Source of the DNA: Carnegiea gigantea
Taxonomy: Eukaryota; Streptophyta; Magnoliopsida; Caryophyllales; Cactaceae
Length of the DNA stretch: 64,000 nt
Assembly (NCBI GenBank): GCA_029747015.1
Contig: JAKOGI010000003.1
Location: 3,532,001-3,596,000, forward strand
Direction: 5' to 3'
The notes under the pieces are model-generated. The model made no database searches, was not told the origin of the DNA, and saw only the letters and a program-made list of their open reading frames with translations. The translations under genes and the position numbers were made by a program. Positions 11,301 to 23,000 of the stretch are shown here, piece by piece; positions within the stretch are counted from its first letter, which is position 1, and each line of letters begins with the position of its first letter.

Positions 11301-12906
11301 GGATGTCAATAGCATAACGCCAATATCCAATACACCCCTGACATAACAGTTTACTTGCTTTCATAGCGGAAATCAAAGAACAAGATTTTGCCTCTCTCTG
11401 CCCATAAAAACACACTTTTCTTCCTTTCTCATCCTTCAAGATAACCTTAAGATCTTCACAGTCAATTTTGGCTCCATAAGTGCGCAACCAATTCATCCCC
11501 AAAATGATATCAAAATCAGACAAGTCAAATTGAATCAAATCCACAAGGAAAGTAGCTTCACCAATGATGATGGGGAGAAGTTCATAAGAGAGAGGGCACT
11601 CAATTACAGAATTGTTGGGTAGCTTAATTCTATAATTGGTTTCCATCCTCTTGTTCTCCAGACTCAATTGTATAGCAGATCGGGTAGATATAAAAGAATG
11701 AGTGGCGCCCGAATCAAATAATACACAAAATGGCTTTGAATTTAAAAAGAGAGTTCCAGTGACTACCATACCAGAGGTAGCAGCTTCCTTTTTGTTCATC
11801 ACAAACGCCCTTCCTGCAACTGCAGGCCTTGCAGGTGGGGGTCCCTGGCGGGGCGGAGCCAAAGGTTTTGCTGCGCCCTTGTCTACAGCTTTCAGTCGGT
11901 GGGGGCATGCAGCGATGAGGTGATCAGGACTTCCACACCACATGCATTTGTTGGTGCCAACTCGGCATTCAGGAGTGGTGTAATTTGTTCTTCCACACTT
12001 CGCACAAGGTACGGGTACTGTCGAGCCCACAGGACGGCTCTTGAAGGAAAGAGGAGTAGGCTTCTTCTGGTTCTGATTCACACTTTCACTCGGAGTCTCC
12101 CGTTCAAACCCCTTCCTCTTATGGTTGATTGGATTCAGAGCTCTTAACTCCGTCTTCACTCGTTCTATTTCAGCTGCTCGCTCATATAGTTCTTGATAAG
12201 TCAAAATTGGTTGCCCCGCTAACTGATTTCGGATGTAAAAGGCCAAACCTTCCTCAAACCTTCTCATCTTTAACCTTTCAGATGATACAAATTCAGGGAC
12301 AAACCTAGATAGTTCTATGAACTTACTATCATATTGCATCACTGACATGCTGCCGCTCATTTTCAACTCCATAAATTCCTTTTCCTTCTGCCTTTGCACC
12401 ACAGCTGGGTAAAATTTCGCCCTCAACTCTACTAAAAATTTGCTCCAAGTGAATTTAGGCCATAGGAGCTTGTCCTTCACAGTATTCCACCAAATGTCAG
12501 CTTCACCTGACAAATAATACGTCCCAATGTTCATTTTCTTTTCCTCTGGTACCCCAACTACTGTGAAAACTTTCTCCATTCTCCTTATCCATTCTTCTAG
12601 CACTACTGGATCATAAGATCCATTATAAACTTTAGGATTGCGCCGTGCTACCCTATCTGCCAATTTATCCTCTTTAGGAGGGGTTTCAACAGGTACCTGG
12701 GGAATTCGCTTCATCAATTCGGCAACTAAAGTTGGCCAATAACTCGGGTTTCCTAAGTTACTAGCTAATACAGAGGGCAATGGTGGCGTGTCACCATGTT
12801 GTGGTTCCTGGCAAGAGGCTTGATCACCCAATCCCTGGCCTTGTTCCATATTGTCCTCTACCTGAACCTCCATGTTGTTGTGTACTGACTGGGACATTCT
12901 GATCAT
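8334..12906 (-). pseudogene. Degenerate gag-pol polyprotein, Tekay copy A
   Basis: In order on the minus strand: gag capsid region ([20 protein letters not shown]), a CCHC-type knuckle region (CAKCGRTN... and [15 protein letters not shown]), retropepsin ([12 protein letters not shown]), reverse transcriptase, RNase H ([16 protein letters not shown]), the integrase zinc-binding segment, the DDE core and a chromodomain-like tail. Lesions relative to copy B: a 20-bp deletion in RT near 10820 that shifts frame, and stops at 10140, 9126 and 8442. RT has IND where IDD is expected, losing a catalytic aspartate, and the integrase zinc segment has CLIYQK where copy B has CLICQK. The start at 12906 (MIRMSQS) is shared in position with copy B. 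It is non-functional. Confidence 0.93.
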
Positions 12907-13349
12907 ACATTAAATAAAGCAATTCAAACACTGGAACCTCCAGACATATAAGATAAACATGCCCAATAAATACATAAGAGGTGTCTTGAAGATTATATCA
13001 TAACTTAAAGCATCATCATTTCATTTCAAAACTGCTTACTTACATACATCGCTGATTTATATACATGAGCAACAAAAGCATATTACACCTAGCTAAGTAA
13101 GAAAGACTAGCTCTACTCCTTCCCTATCACTAAAGACTAAATAGCCCCTAGGCACTAAGTCCGTCACATAACCAAAAAGAGGTACGGACCATATCATTAC
13201 GGTTGGCGAGGATTGGACTAACTATATACAATGTCAGATGCTCCACAAAATGTAATCATCCAATCCAGCCAAACCATATCTACATACCGGGCTCAAAATG
13301 AAACCACTAGACCAGCCCATAGAACCACCTAACGATCCCTAAATGGATC

Positions 13350-14105
13350 TTAATCTGGGTCAGACTCATCATCAGGTTCTTCACCTGAATCAAAACTACT
13401 CGTAGATGCCTCTGGTTCGGCACTATCGACCTCCTGTTGAACTTGTGACTCATGCTCCTCCCCTAAGTCCATCATCAACTCATCCGCCTCTTGTTCCCCT
13501 TGCTGCTCTATCCCCATCTCATCACTGTCTTGATCCTCCTCCTCTGGATCGTCCTCATTGCCCTGGTGGTCCTCATCCCCAGAGCTAATCACCACAACTT
13601 CTGGGGTGCTGGGGATGTCTATTACTACGTAAGCCTCCCCAGGGCTATCAGGCATCAGTGGGGTGTCTGGTGCGGGCGGAATGGGTGGCCCTTGTGTTGG
13701 TGCTGGCGGGGAGGGTGGCCCCTGTGCTGGTACCGGGGCTACAGGTGGAGGATGGACCTGATATAGGGGGAAAATGTGCTGAAGAGTTTCCATAGTGAGT
13801 CCCCTCAATTCAAACTCCTCTCTCAATAACAGTTCCGTAGTGAGAGTCATCCACGCCCTCTGGCCCTGAAACCTAGGCCCGTCCAAGCCTGGGTTCCCCG
13901 TCATCATAAAGTCGTGGTAACATTGCCTAAACTCCAGCCACGGGCCAACCAGGGGTAAGGACCCAAGCAGTCTCTGTGCACGAATGGTAATACTGTGGAA
14001 CTCAGAATAGGGTTCCTGTGCATGTGCTTCCATACTCATGTGTAGCAATGCAATGTGAGCTATCATAGATCCCCCCGGCAGCATATTAACGCCATAAGGA
14101 TCCAT
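13350..14105 (-). CDS. Extra pre-gag ORF (251 aa) of Tekay copy A, function unknown
   Basis: An intact 251-codon frame lies between the primer-binding site and gag, about 440 nt upstream of the gag ATG and on the same strand. The N-terminal half (about 1-115) looks globular and is rich in hydrophobic and basic residues. It is followed by a proline-rich linker with PPxPPAP-type repeats (about 115-150), then two short hydrophobic stretches, YVVIDIP and EVVVISSGDED, and a strongly acidic tail. VVVI followed by serine and acidic residues fits the SUMO-interaction-motif consensus; this is inference. Copy B carries the same ORF, also uninterrupted, with length changes only in multiples of three, although gag-pol is broken in both. 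I do not recognise a known domain. It may be a leader-encoded accessory protein of this lineage. Confidence 0.7.
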   Translation of the reverse strand: MDPYGVNMLPGGSMIAHIALLHMSMEAHAQEPYSEFHSITIRAQRLLGSLPLVGPWLEFRQCYHDFMMTGNPGLDGPRFQGQRAWMTLTTELLLREEFELRGLTMETLQHIFPLYQVHPPPVAPVPAQGPPSPPAPTQGPPIPPAPDTPLMPDSPGEAYVVIDIPSTPEVVVISSGDEDHQGNEDDPEEEDQDSDEMGIEQQGEQEADELMMDLGEEHESQVQQEVDSAEPEASTSSFDSGEEPDDESDPD

Positions 14106-14300
14106 CTAACAAAGAAAACACATATATGAGAGGCATGCATATCCATAAACAAGAAGCATACAAATGGAAGCAACTTGCAGTCTAATGTCGTTATTGCACT
14201 CCTAATATCATTCTAGCAATATACTATATATAGCCCCCTCACTACTACCATTCTCACCCTATAGTTTCTAACTTTACATTCCTCAAGGAAATCTCAACTT

Positions 14301-14313
14301 GGCTCTGATACCA
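14301..14313 (-). promoter_or_regulatory. Primer-binding site of Tekay copy A
   Basis: On the minus strand TGGTATCAGAGCC lies four bases from the end of LTR 2. It is complementary to the 3' end of initiator methionine tRNA, the usual primer for this lineage. Confidence 0.9.
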
Positions 14314-14317
14314 AATC

Positions 14318-16998
14318 TGTAACGCCCAAATGTACATGATTCATTGCCTGCATTCATCTGCTTAAGGTTATCAATAAGATACAATAATTCAATGAACGGG
14401 GCGTTACCGCCGTCCATGAAGGACAAGGCTTCCATTAAACATGAGAACTTGCCATAACCCAAAGGTTATCCCATAACAGGGTATACACCATCATAAACAC
14501 CGAAACTATTTAGTTATATACAAAAAGATTCTAACATCCCAAGGATAACACCAACTTACATAACTCGGTTTAGGAATACAGTCGCAACATCAAAATACAT
14601 AATTTAACTTAAATATACATTAGGCACTCCAAAATACATCAAAATACATCACAATATGCCAAGATAGCATCTTAGCTCTCCCACACCGTCAACCATATGA
14701 ATGGTTCTGTCTCATTTATCACCTTCGGCCTCCCTGCCCGCCTCAGGGCGGTTCACTGAACGTTTTCCTAAAACAAAACATAAAAATATTTCGAACTGTG
14801 AGTCAAAGCTCAATACATGCATCCCTGTACTGTTAAAGGTTCATTGAGAAGTTATTTAGGGTCCGCTTGGAATTCATTTTAAGTGGAAACAGGGAATGAG
14901 ATGCATATAAAACCTCATTGCTAATTATTATCTGTTAGTGCACCCCTTAGTAACTGTTACGATCTGTGAATAGGTGTACACCTGCCAAGCCGACCGAGGG
15001 ACCTGGCCTGAAGTCGCGCGGGTAAGTGGAGGACAATGCCCTGTAACTGATAACTAACGGGGTCACTAATTATGTGATGAAGCACTGATTAAAATGATTC
15101 ATTGAATGTGCTTACCAAAATATTGGAACTTTGATAAATACATGCTAATTACTAAAGATACAGGCAATGAATGTACCTAAAAATTTTAAATGTTAGCTCA
15201 CAGATGAATGAGATGCACTAAAGTGAAGAAAATGAAAGCTTAGGCCTTGATTCTGCTCAAAAGTTCATTACAGGAACATGAGGTCAGAAACGATCTTGTT
15301 TTTATAATGGATAATTTTAAATAAAACTAGGTTATGAAGAACTTTTACACATCAGTTCAATGATTAACCAAAATGATGACGATATAAATCATAAAAATGT
15401 GATTTAAGACATGGTAGCAAGTTTAGAGCATAAGGGTTTGAAAGGAGGGTACGGGAAGAATAGTCCACAACTCATAGTCCCGACCTCAAAATGAGACGTA
15501 AGACCCCAATATAAATAGCTTAGGAAGGCCTCTAAAAATTTCATCGAGGACACAAAACATGATTCCCATCCTAAGGTTCTCAAAATGGGGCTAGAACACC
15601 AACATGTCAGTTTTAAGCCCACCCTGCACAGGTTCGGTAAAATGACCATAACTTTTTCTACAGACCTCGGATTAATGCGATTCAAGAGCCATTTTGAAGC
15701 TAACACACCGACCTATCTACCCACCAAAAATCAGAATTTTTGGATGGGCCAGTCATTACCAGTTTCATTTCAAATTCTGTCCTGTTTTTCTGAAAATTCC
15801 AGCAGCACTGCTTTAGTGTTTTCCTTCCCTTATTACCCCAATCCTCAACTCAAACTCTTTCTTAAGAGTATGTCAATATACTTTGGTACATACCAACATC
15901 ATACAAAAACACCATCCATGATTCCTGTTCATATTCATATCAAATAAAACTCCTTTTCTAGTCACATATACACACACACCTCAAATTTACACTTAGTTGA
16001 TCCAAATCTTGCATTTTGGACAAAACCGTAACTTTGGGTCACTTTGAACTCACTCCCAACTTTTCAAAACACCATAAACAACATAACAAACTTCAATGTA
16101 TTAACAGATAAGCAAAAAACAAGGATAAATCAATCACTAAACAATACTTGAACAAGAAGCTTGCATGACTAAGATGAAACCCAAACCCTAACCTCATCCA
16201 ATTTCAACTCCAACATAATTCATCAACTAGATGATTCTTAATACCATAAAAACAAGTATAATCCATCACTAAAACAACCAAAATAACAAACAAAACTAAC
16301 AAGATCAAGAATCAAAAACAAAAATCAGCATAGGGGTGAAAAGAAAACTCACTTTGAGGTTGAAAAAGTGGTAGAAATGATTCTTGATACTTATGGAAGT
16401 GAAAGGGGTGTTTGGGGGTGGTGAGTGGGGGTTGTTTTGTGGATTTTTGGTGGTTGAAAGGTGGCTGGGAGGTGCTGATTCTGCAGGTGTGTCGTGTAGA
16501 GAGAAAAGGAGGAGAGGGAAGAGAGAGAAAGTCTCTTGAAAACTTGGTTTAAAATGAAACTAAAATGAAAATTTTATAATTTATATTTACATTTTACTTG
16601 GCTGCAAATAAAAGTGGAAAAGTCAAAAATATCAAGCTTGATTAAGGCTTAATTAAGAGGATTTAGCTAAACAAATACATATCAAGTCTTGTTGCGGCGC
16701 AAACGGCCCTAACGAGCTCGAGTTTAGAGAAAGAACTGAAATCAAGTGCGTTTGCAAATTTTTTTTTTTCCCCTTTCTAAAATGTTTGTGATTGCCATAA
16801 AAATAATTCAATCACTTAATTCGTATATATCAAGGCCTAATATCGATGATTTCACAAAACAAAAACCCGAATTGTAAGGTGAGGGCCCATTAGATTTTCC
16901 CACTTGAAATAACAAAGAAAACGATGATTTAAATACGACAAAATAAATCACATATATTAATGAAAGGAATAAATATAATTTAGGGTTGGACTATTACA
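14318..16998 (-). repeat. Tekay LTR 2 (central, shared by copies A and B)
   Basis: 2681 bp. It acts as the 5' LTR of copy A (a primer-binding site lies on its left) and the 3' LTR of copy B (a polypurine tract lies on its right). No target duplication flanks it. By eye it carries more private substitutions than either outer LTR. Confidence 0.93.
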
Positions 16999-19900
16999 GT
17001 CTCCCCCCCTTAAAAGTTTCGTCCTCAAAACTGATGAACTTAACCATAACAAACAGGGTTACCTCGATTAAATATGGGTATTTGGCTTTCATTGCCTCCT
17101 CGGTCTCCCAGGTAGCTTCTTGGGAGGTATACTTGGTCCAAAGTACTTTGACCAATGGTATCTGCTTGTTGCACAGCTGCTTGATCCTGCGATCTAGTAT
17201 TTGAACAGGACGCTCCTCATATACTAGATCTTCCGTAATCTCGATAGGTTCAGCTACAATGGTATTGTCTGGATCTGGAATGTATTTCTTAAGCTGAGAG
17301 ACATGGAACACGTTATGTACGTGCTTAAGTTCTATAGGCAGATCTAGCCGATAAGCTACAGGATTCAACTTTTCGATGATTTCGTAAGGTCCAATGTACC
17401 TTGGACTCAATTTACCCCGCACTCCGAACCGCTTAACACCTCTAGTTGGTGAAACCTTCAGAAAAACTTTATCACCTGCTTGAAACTCTAGAGGCCTTCT
17501 TCTTTTGTCTGCGTAGCTTTTCTGTCGACTTTGGGCAACCCTGATATGTTCCTGAATCTTTCTTATTGTCTCAGTGGTCTCTTGAATCATTTCAGGACCT
17601 ATAATCAGTGCCTCATCCAAATCACTCCAGCACAACGGGGTTCTACATTTTCTTCCGCACAGAGCCTCGAATGGGGCCATTTTGATGGTGGATTGATAGC
17701 TGTTGTTATAAGAAAATTCCACCAAAGGTAAATCATCTTCCCATTTCCCTTGGAATTCCAATACACAAGCTCTCAACATGTCCTCCAAAATTTGATTCAC
17801 CCTTTCAGTTTGTCCATCTGTTTCTGGGTGATAGGAGCTACTGAAGTTTAGTTTGGTTCCAAAGGCCTTTTGAAGTGCTTGCCAGAAATGTGCTTGGAAT
17901 CTTTGATCCCTATCTGAGACTATGTCTAAAGAAATCCTGTGCAGACGGACGATCTCCTTAACATACAGTTGGGCTAGTCTTTCAACTCCCCAAGTATCCT
18001 TAGTGGGCAGGAAATGAGCCGACTTTGTGAGTCGATCAACTATGACCCAGATAGCATTCTTTTTCAAGGCAGAGAGCGGCAAACCCATAACAAAGTCCAT
18101 CGAGATCGAATCCCACTTCCACGTGGGAATTTCTAAGGGTTGTAGTTCACCCACAGGACGTTGATGCTCTGCTTTAATTTTCTGACAAATTAGACACTTA
18201 TCCACATATTCTGCAATATCCTTCTTCATATTATTCCACCAAAAATATTGTCTCTGATCTCTGTACATCTTGGTGCCTCCTGGATGCACTGAATAACGAG
18301 TATTGTGAGCCTCTTCCAGGATTTGCTTCCTTAATTCCCCATTTTTGGGCACACATAGGTGATTCTGGAGCCTCAGAGTCCCATCCTTGTGTGCTACAAA
18401 TCCCGGAGACTTCCCTTTCTCTAAATTTTGCTTTATTCTTTGAAGTTCGGGATCACCTTTCTAGTTCAGTCGAATTTCTTCCCCTAAGGAAGGCTGTACA
18501 GTGAGTGCTGATAATCGAGCATTCGTTTGCCCGTGGGACACCAATTGAATCCCAAAGTCGTCAAGTTCTCTTAAGAGATTCAATTGAGTAATCACCACAG
18601 TGTTCGAGCTATGTTGCGCCTTCCTACTTAGAGCATCCGCCACCACATTTGCTTTACCAGGATGATATTGAATCTGCAAATCATAGTCTTTAAGCAACTC
18701 AAGCCAACACCGTTGCCTCAAATTGAGCTCCTTCTGGGTGAAGATATACTTTAAACTTTGATGATCAGTATAGATCTTGCACGATACCTCATATAAATAA
18801 CGTCTCCAAATTTTCAATGGAAAGACCACGGTTGCTAATTCCAGGTCATGGGTAGGGTAGTTTTTCTCATATGGCTTGAGTTGTCTAGAGGTATAAGCTA
18901 CTACTTTGTCCTCCTGCATCAGTACGCACCCCAAACCATTCTTCGAAGCATCACTATAGACAGTATACTCCTTTCCTTCCATTGGTAACGTTAGGATTGG
19001 GGCGGTAGTTAGTCGCTGTCTTAGCTCTTAGAAAGCTTTCTCACACCTTTCAGTCCACTCAAACTTATTCACCTTCTTCAGTAGATTGGTCAGTGGTGAT
19101 GCTATTTTCGAAAAGTCCTTGACGAACCTTCGATAATACCCTGCTAAACCCAGAAAGTTTCTAATCTCAGTGACATTGGTAGACCTTGGCCATTCTGTGA
19201 TTGCTTTCACCTTTTGGGGGTCAACTTTAATTCCTTTTTTGGTAATTACATGCCCCAAAAATACCACTTCCTCCAACCAAAATTCACATTTCTTTAATTT
19301 GCCATAAAGTTGATGTTCCCTCAAGGATTGCAATACCATCCGTAATTGCTCAACATGTTCCTGCTTGTCCCTAGAATAGATAAGGATATCATCTATTAAT
19401 ACCACCACAAACTTGTCTAAATAAGGTCTGAAAACCCTGTTCATAAGGTCCATGAAGACTGCAGGAGCGTTAGTGAGACCAAAAGGTATCACTGTGAACT
19501 CATAGTGACCATACCTGGTCCTGAACGCTGTCTTAGGAATGTCCTCAGGGTTAATCCTAAGTTGATGGTACCCTGACTTCAAATCAATTTTAAAGAATAC
19601 TCCTGCTCCTTGTAATTGATCAAACAAATCATCTATTCGTGGCAGAGGATATTTGTTTTTGATGGTAATCTTGTTCAACTCCCTGTAATCAATACAGAGT
19701 CTTAAGGTTTCATCTTTTTTCTTGACAAACAACACTGGAGCACCCCATGGTGACACACTTGGCCTTATAAAGCCCTTCTGCAACAGTTTATCTAGTTGAA
19801 TCTTTAATTCCTTAAACTCAGTCGGGGTCATACGATATGGGGCTTTCGAAATAGGTTGGGCCCCAGGAATTAATTCGATTCCAAAATCAATTTCCCTCTG

Positions 19901-21592
19901 TGGGGGTAGTCCTGGTAACTCCTCAGGAAAAATATCTTCAAATTCACAAACTACAGGTATATTCTCCGCTTTCTCTTCTTTCGTTTGGGTGTCAATAGCA
20001 TAACACCAATACCCAATACACCCCTGACATAACAGCTTACTTGCTTTCATAGCGGAAATCAAAGAATAAGATTTTGCCTCTCTCTGCCCATAAAAACACA
20101 CTTTTCTTCCTTTCTCATCCTTCAAGATAACCTTAAGATCTTCACAGTCAATTTTGGCTCCATAAGTGTGCAACCAATTCATCCCCAAAATGATATCAAA
20201 ATCAGACAAGTCAAATTGAATCAAATCCACAGGGAAAGTAGCTTCACCAATAATGATGGGGACAAGTTCATAAGAGAGAGGGCACTCAATCACAGAATTA
20301 TTGGGTAGCTTAATTTTATAATTGGTTTCCATCCTCTTGTTCTCCAGACTCAATTGTGTAGTAGATTGGGCAGATATAAAAGAATGAGTGGCGCCCGAAT
20401 CAAATAATACACAAAATGACTTTGAATTTAAAAAGAGAGTTCCAGTGACTACCGTACCAGAGGTAGCAGCTTCCTTTTTGTTCATCACAAACGCCTTTCC
20501 TGCAACTGCAGGCCTTGCAGGTGGGGGTCCCTGACGGGGCAGAGCCAAAGGTTTTGCTGTGCCCTTATCTACAACTTTCAATCTGCGGGGGCATGCAGCG
20601 ATGAGGTGTTCAGGACTTCCACACCACATGCATTTGTTGGTGCCAACTCGGCATTCAAGAGTGGTGTGATTTGTTCTTCTGCACTTCGCACAAGGTACGG
20701 GTACTGTCGAGCCCACAGGACGACTCTTAGAGGAAAGAGGAGTAGGCTTCTTCTGGTTCTGATTCACACTTTCGCTTGGAGTCCCCCGTTCAAACCCCTT
20801 CCTCTTATGGTTGATTGGATTCAGAGCTCTCAACTCCGTCTTCACTCGTTCCATTTCAGCTGCTCGCTCATATAGTTCTTGATAAGTCAAAATTGGTTAC
20901 CCCGCTAACTGATTTCGGATGTAGAAGGCCAAACCTTTCTCAAACCTTCTCATCTTTAACCTTTCAGATGATACAAATTCAGGGGCAAACCTAGATAGTT
21001 CTGTGAACTTACTAGCATATTGCATCACTGACATGCTGCCGCTCATTTTCAACTCCATAAATTCCTTTTCCTTCTGCCTTTGCACCACAGCTGGGTAAAA
21101 TTTCGCCCTCAACTCTACAAAAAATTTACTCCAAGTGAATTTAGGCCCTAGGAGCTTGTCCTTCACAGTATTCCACCAAATGTCAGCTTCACCTCACAAA
21201 TAATACGTCCCAATGTTCATTTTCTTTTCCTCTGGTACCCCAACTATTGTGAAAACTTTTTCCATTTCCCTTATCCATTCTTCTAGCACTACTGGATCAT
21301 AAGATCCATTATAAACTTTAGGGTTGCGCCGTGCTACCCTAGCTGCCAATTTATCCTCTTTAGGAGAGGTTTCAACAGGTACCTGGAGAATTCGCTTCAT
21401 CAATTCGGCAACTAAAGTTGGCCAATAACTCGGGTTTCCTAAGTTACTAGCTAATACAGAGGGCAATGGTGGCGTGTCACCATGTTGTGGTTCCTAGCAA
21501 GAGGCTTGATCACCTGATCCCTGGCCTTGTTCCATATTGTCCTCTACCTGAACCTCCATGTTGTTGTGTACTGACTGGGACATTCTGATCAT
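16994..21592 (-). pseudogene. Degenerate gag-pol polyprotein, Tekay copy B
   Basis: A single continuous frame of about 1,532 codons runs from MIRMSQS at 21592 to a stop at 16994, overlapping the LTR 2 edge by 5 nt. No frameshift was found, but five in-frame stops interrupt it: near 21496, then at 21194, 20897, 19028 and 18461. Domains are as in copy A: gag, CCHC knuckles, retropepsin ([10 protein letters not shown]), RT with an intact LIDD active site, RNase H, integrase zinc segment with CLICQK, DDE core (MDFV, IVSDRD, HPETDGQTERVN), and the chromodomain-like end followed by ATWETEEAMKAKYP. Several stops look like CAG/CAA to TAG/TAA, compatible with C-to-T decay. This is the better-preserved template for the family but cannot express a full polyprotein. 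Confidence 0.93.
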
Positions 21593-22014
21593 ACATTAAA
21601 TAAAGCAATTCAAACACTGGAACCTCCAGACATATTAGATAAACATGCCCAATAAATACATAAGAGGTTGCTTGAAGATTATATCATAACTTAAAGCATC
21701 ATCATTTCTTTTCAAAACTGCTAACTTACATACATCGTTGATTTATATACATGAGCAACAAAAGCATATTACACTTAGCTAAGTAAGCAAGACTAGCTCT
21801 ACTCCTTCCCTATCACTAAAGACTAAATAGTCCCTAGGCACTAAGTCCGTCACATAACCAAAAAGAGGTACAAACCATGTCATCACGGTTGGCGAGGATT
21901 AGACTAACTATATACAATGTCAGATGCCCCACAAAATGTAATTACCCAATCCAGCCAAACCATATCTACATACCGGGCTCAAAATAAAACCGCTAGACCA
22001 GCCTATAGAACCAC

Positions 22015-22788
22015 CTAACGATCCCTAGGTGGATCATAATCTGGGTCAGACTCATCATCAGGTTCTTCACCTGAATCAAAGCTACTCGTAGATGCCTCTG
22101 ATTCGGCACTATCGACCTCCTGTTGAACTTGTGGCTCATCCGCCTCTTGTTCCCCTTGCTGCTCTATCCCCATCTCATCACAGTCTTGATCCTCCTTGGG
22201 ATCATCCTCCTCTGGATCGTCCTCCTCTGGATCGTCCTCATCGCCCTGGTGGTCCTCATCCCCAGAGCTAATCACCACAACTTCTGGGGTGCTGGGGATG
22301 TCTATTACCACGTAAGCCTCCCCAGGGCTATTAGGCATCAGTGGGGTATCTGGTGCAGGCGGAATGGGTGGCCTTTGTGCTAGTGCTGGAGGGGAGGGTG
22401 GCCCCTGTGCTGATACCGGGGCTACAGGTGGAGGATGGACCTGATATAGGGGGAAAACGTGCTGAAGAGTTTCTATAGTAAGTTCCCTCAATTCAAACTC
22501 CTCTCTCAATAACAGTTCCGTAGTGAGAATCATCCATGCCCTCTGGCCCTGAAACCTAGGCCCGTCCAAGCCTGGGTTCCCCGTCATCATAAAGTCGTGG
22601 TAACGTTGCCTAAACTCCACCCACGGGCCAACCGGGGGTAAGGACCGAAGCAGTCTTTGTGCACGAACAGTAATACTGTGGAACTCAGAATAAGGGTCCT
22701 GTGCATGTGCTTCCATACTCATGTGTAGCAACGCAATGTGAGCTATCATAGATCCCCCCGGCAGCATAATAATGCCATAAGGATCCAT
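22015..22788 (-). CDS. Extra pre-gag ORF (257 aa) of Tekay copy B, function unknown
   Basis: This is the homologue of the ORF at 13350..14105, uninterrupted for 257 codons, with its stop about 420 nt upstream of the gag start. The N-terminal block, proline-rich linker and the YVVIDIP and EVVVISSGDED motifs are all retained. Compared with copy A it has an in-frame expansion of an acidic DPEEDDPEED-like unit and an in-frame loss near the C-terminus (ADEPQVQQ here against a longer segment in A). The same copy's gag-pol carries five stops, so the intact state is notable, though a 0.77-kb frame can escape by chance. No known domain is recognised. Confidence 0.68.
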   Translation of the reverse strand: MDPYGIIMLPGGSMIAHIALLHMSMEAHAQDPYSEFHSITVRAQRLLRSLPPVGPWVEFRQRYHDFMMTGNPGLDGPRFQGQRAWMILTTELLLREEFELRELTIETLQHVFPLYQVHPPPVAPVSAQGPPSPPALAQRPPIPPAPDTPLMPNSPGEAYVVIDIPSTPEVVVISSGDEDHQGDEDDPEEDDPEEDDPKEDQDCDEMGIEQQGEQEADEPQVQQEVDSAESEASTSSFDSGEEPDDESDPDYDPPRDR

Positions 22789-22983
22789 CTAACAAAGAAA
22801 ATACATATATGAGAGGCATGCATATCCATAAACAAGAAGCATACAAATGGAAGCAACTTGCAGTCTAATATCGTTATTGCACTCCTAATATCATTCTAGC
22901 AATATACTATATATAGCCCCCTCACTACTACCATTCTCACCGTATAATTTCTAACTCTACATTCCTCAAGAAAATCTCAACCT

Positions 22984-22996
22984 GACTCTGATACCA
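22984..22996 (-). promoter_or_regulatory. Primer-binding site of Tekay copy B
   Basis: On the minus strand TGGTATCAGAGTC lies four bases inside LTR 3. It matches the initiator-Met tRNA site except for one C-to-T change relative to copy A. Confidence 0.88.
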
Positions 22997-23000
22997 AATC

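Noticed and set aside
11702..12147. Plus-strand ORFs opposite the Tekay gag and protease
   Set aside because: Shadows of the minus-strand gag-pol; no domain, and different sequence in the other copy.
13406..13766. Proline- and leucine-rich plus-strand ORFs opposite the pre-gag ORF
   Set aside because: Antisense shadows of the acidic and proline-rich repeats.
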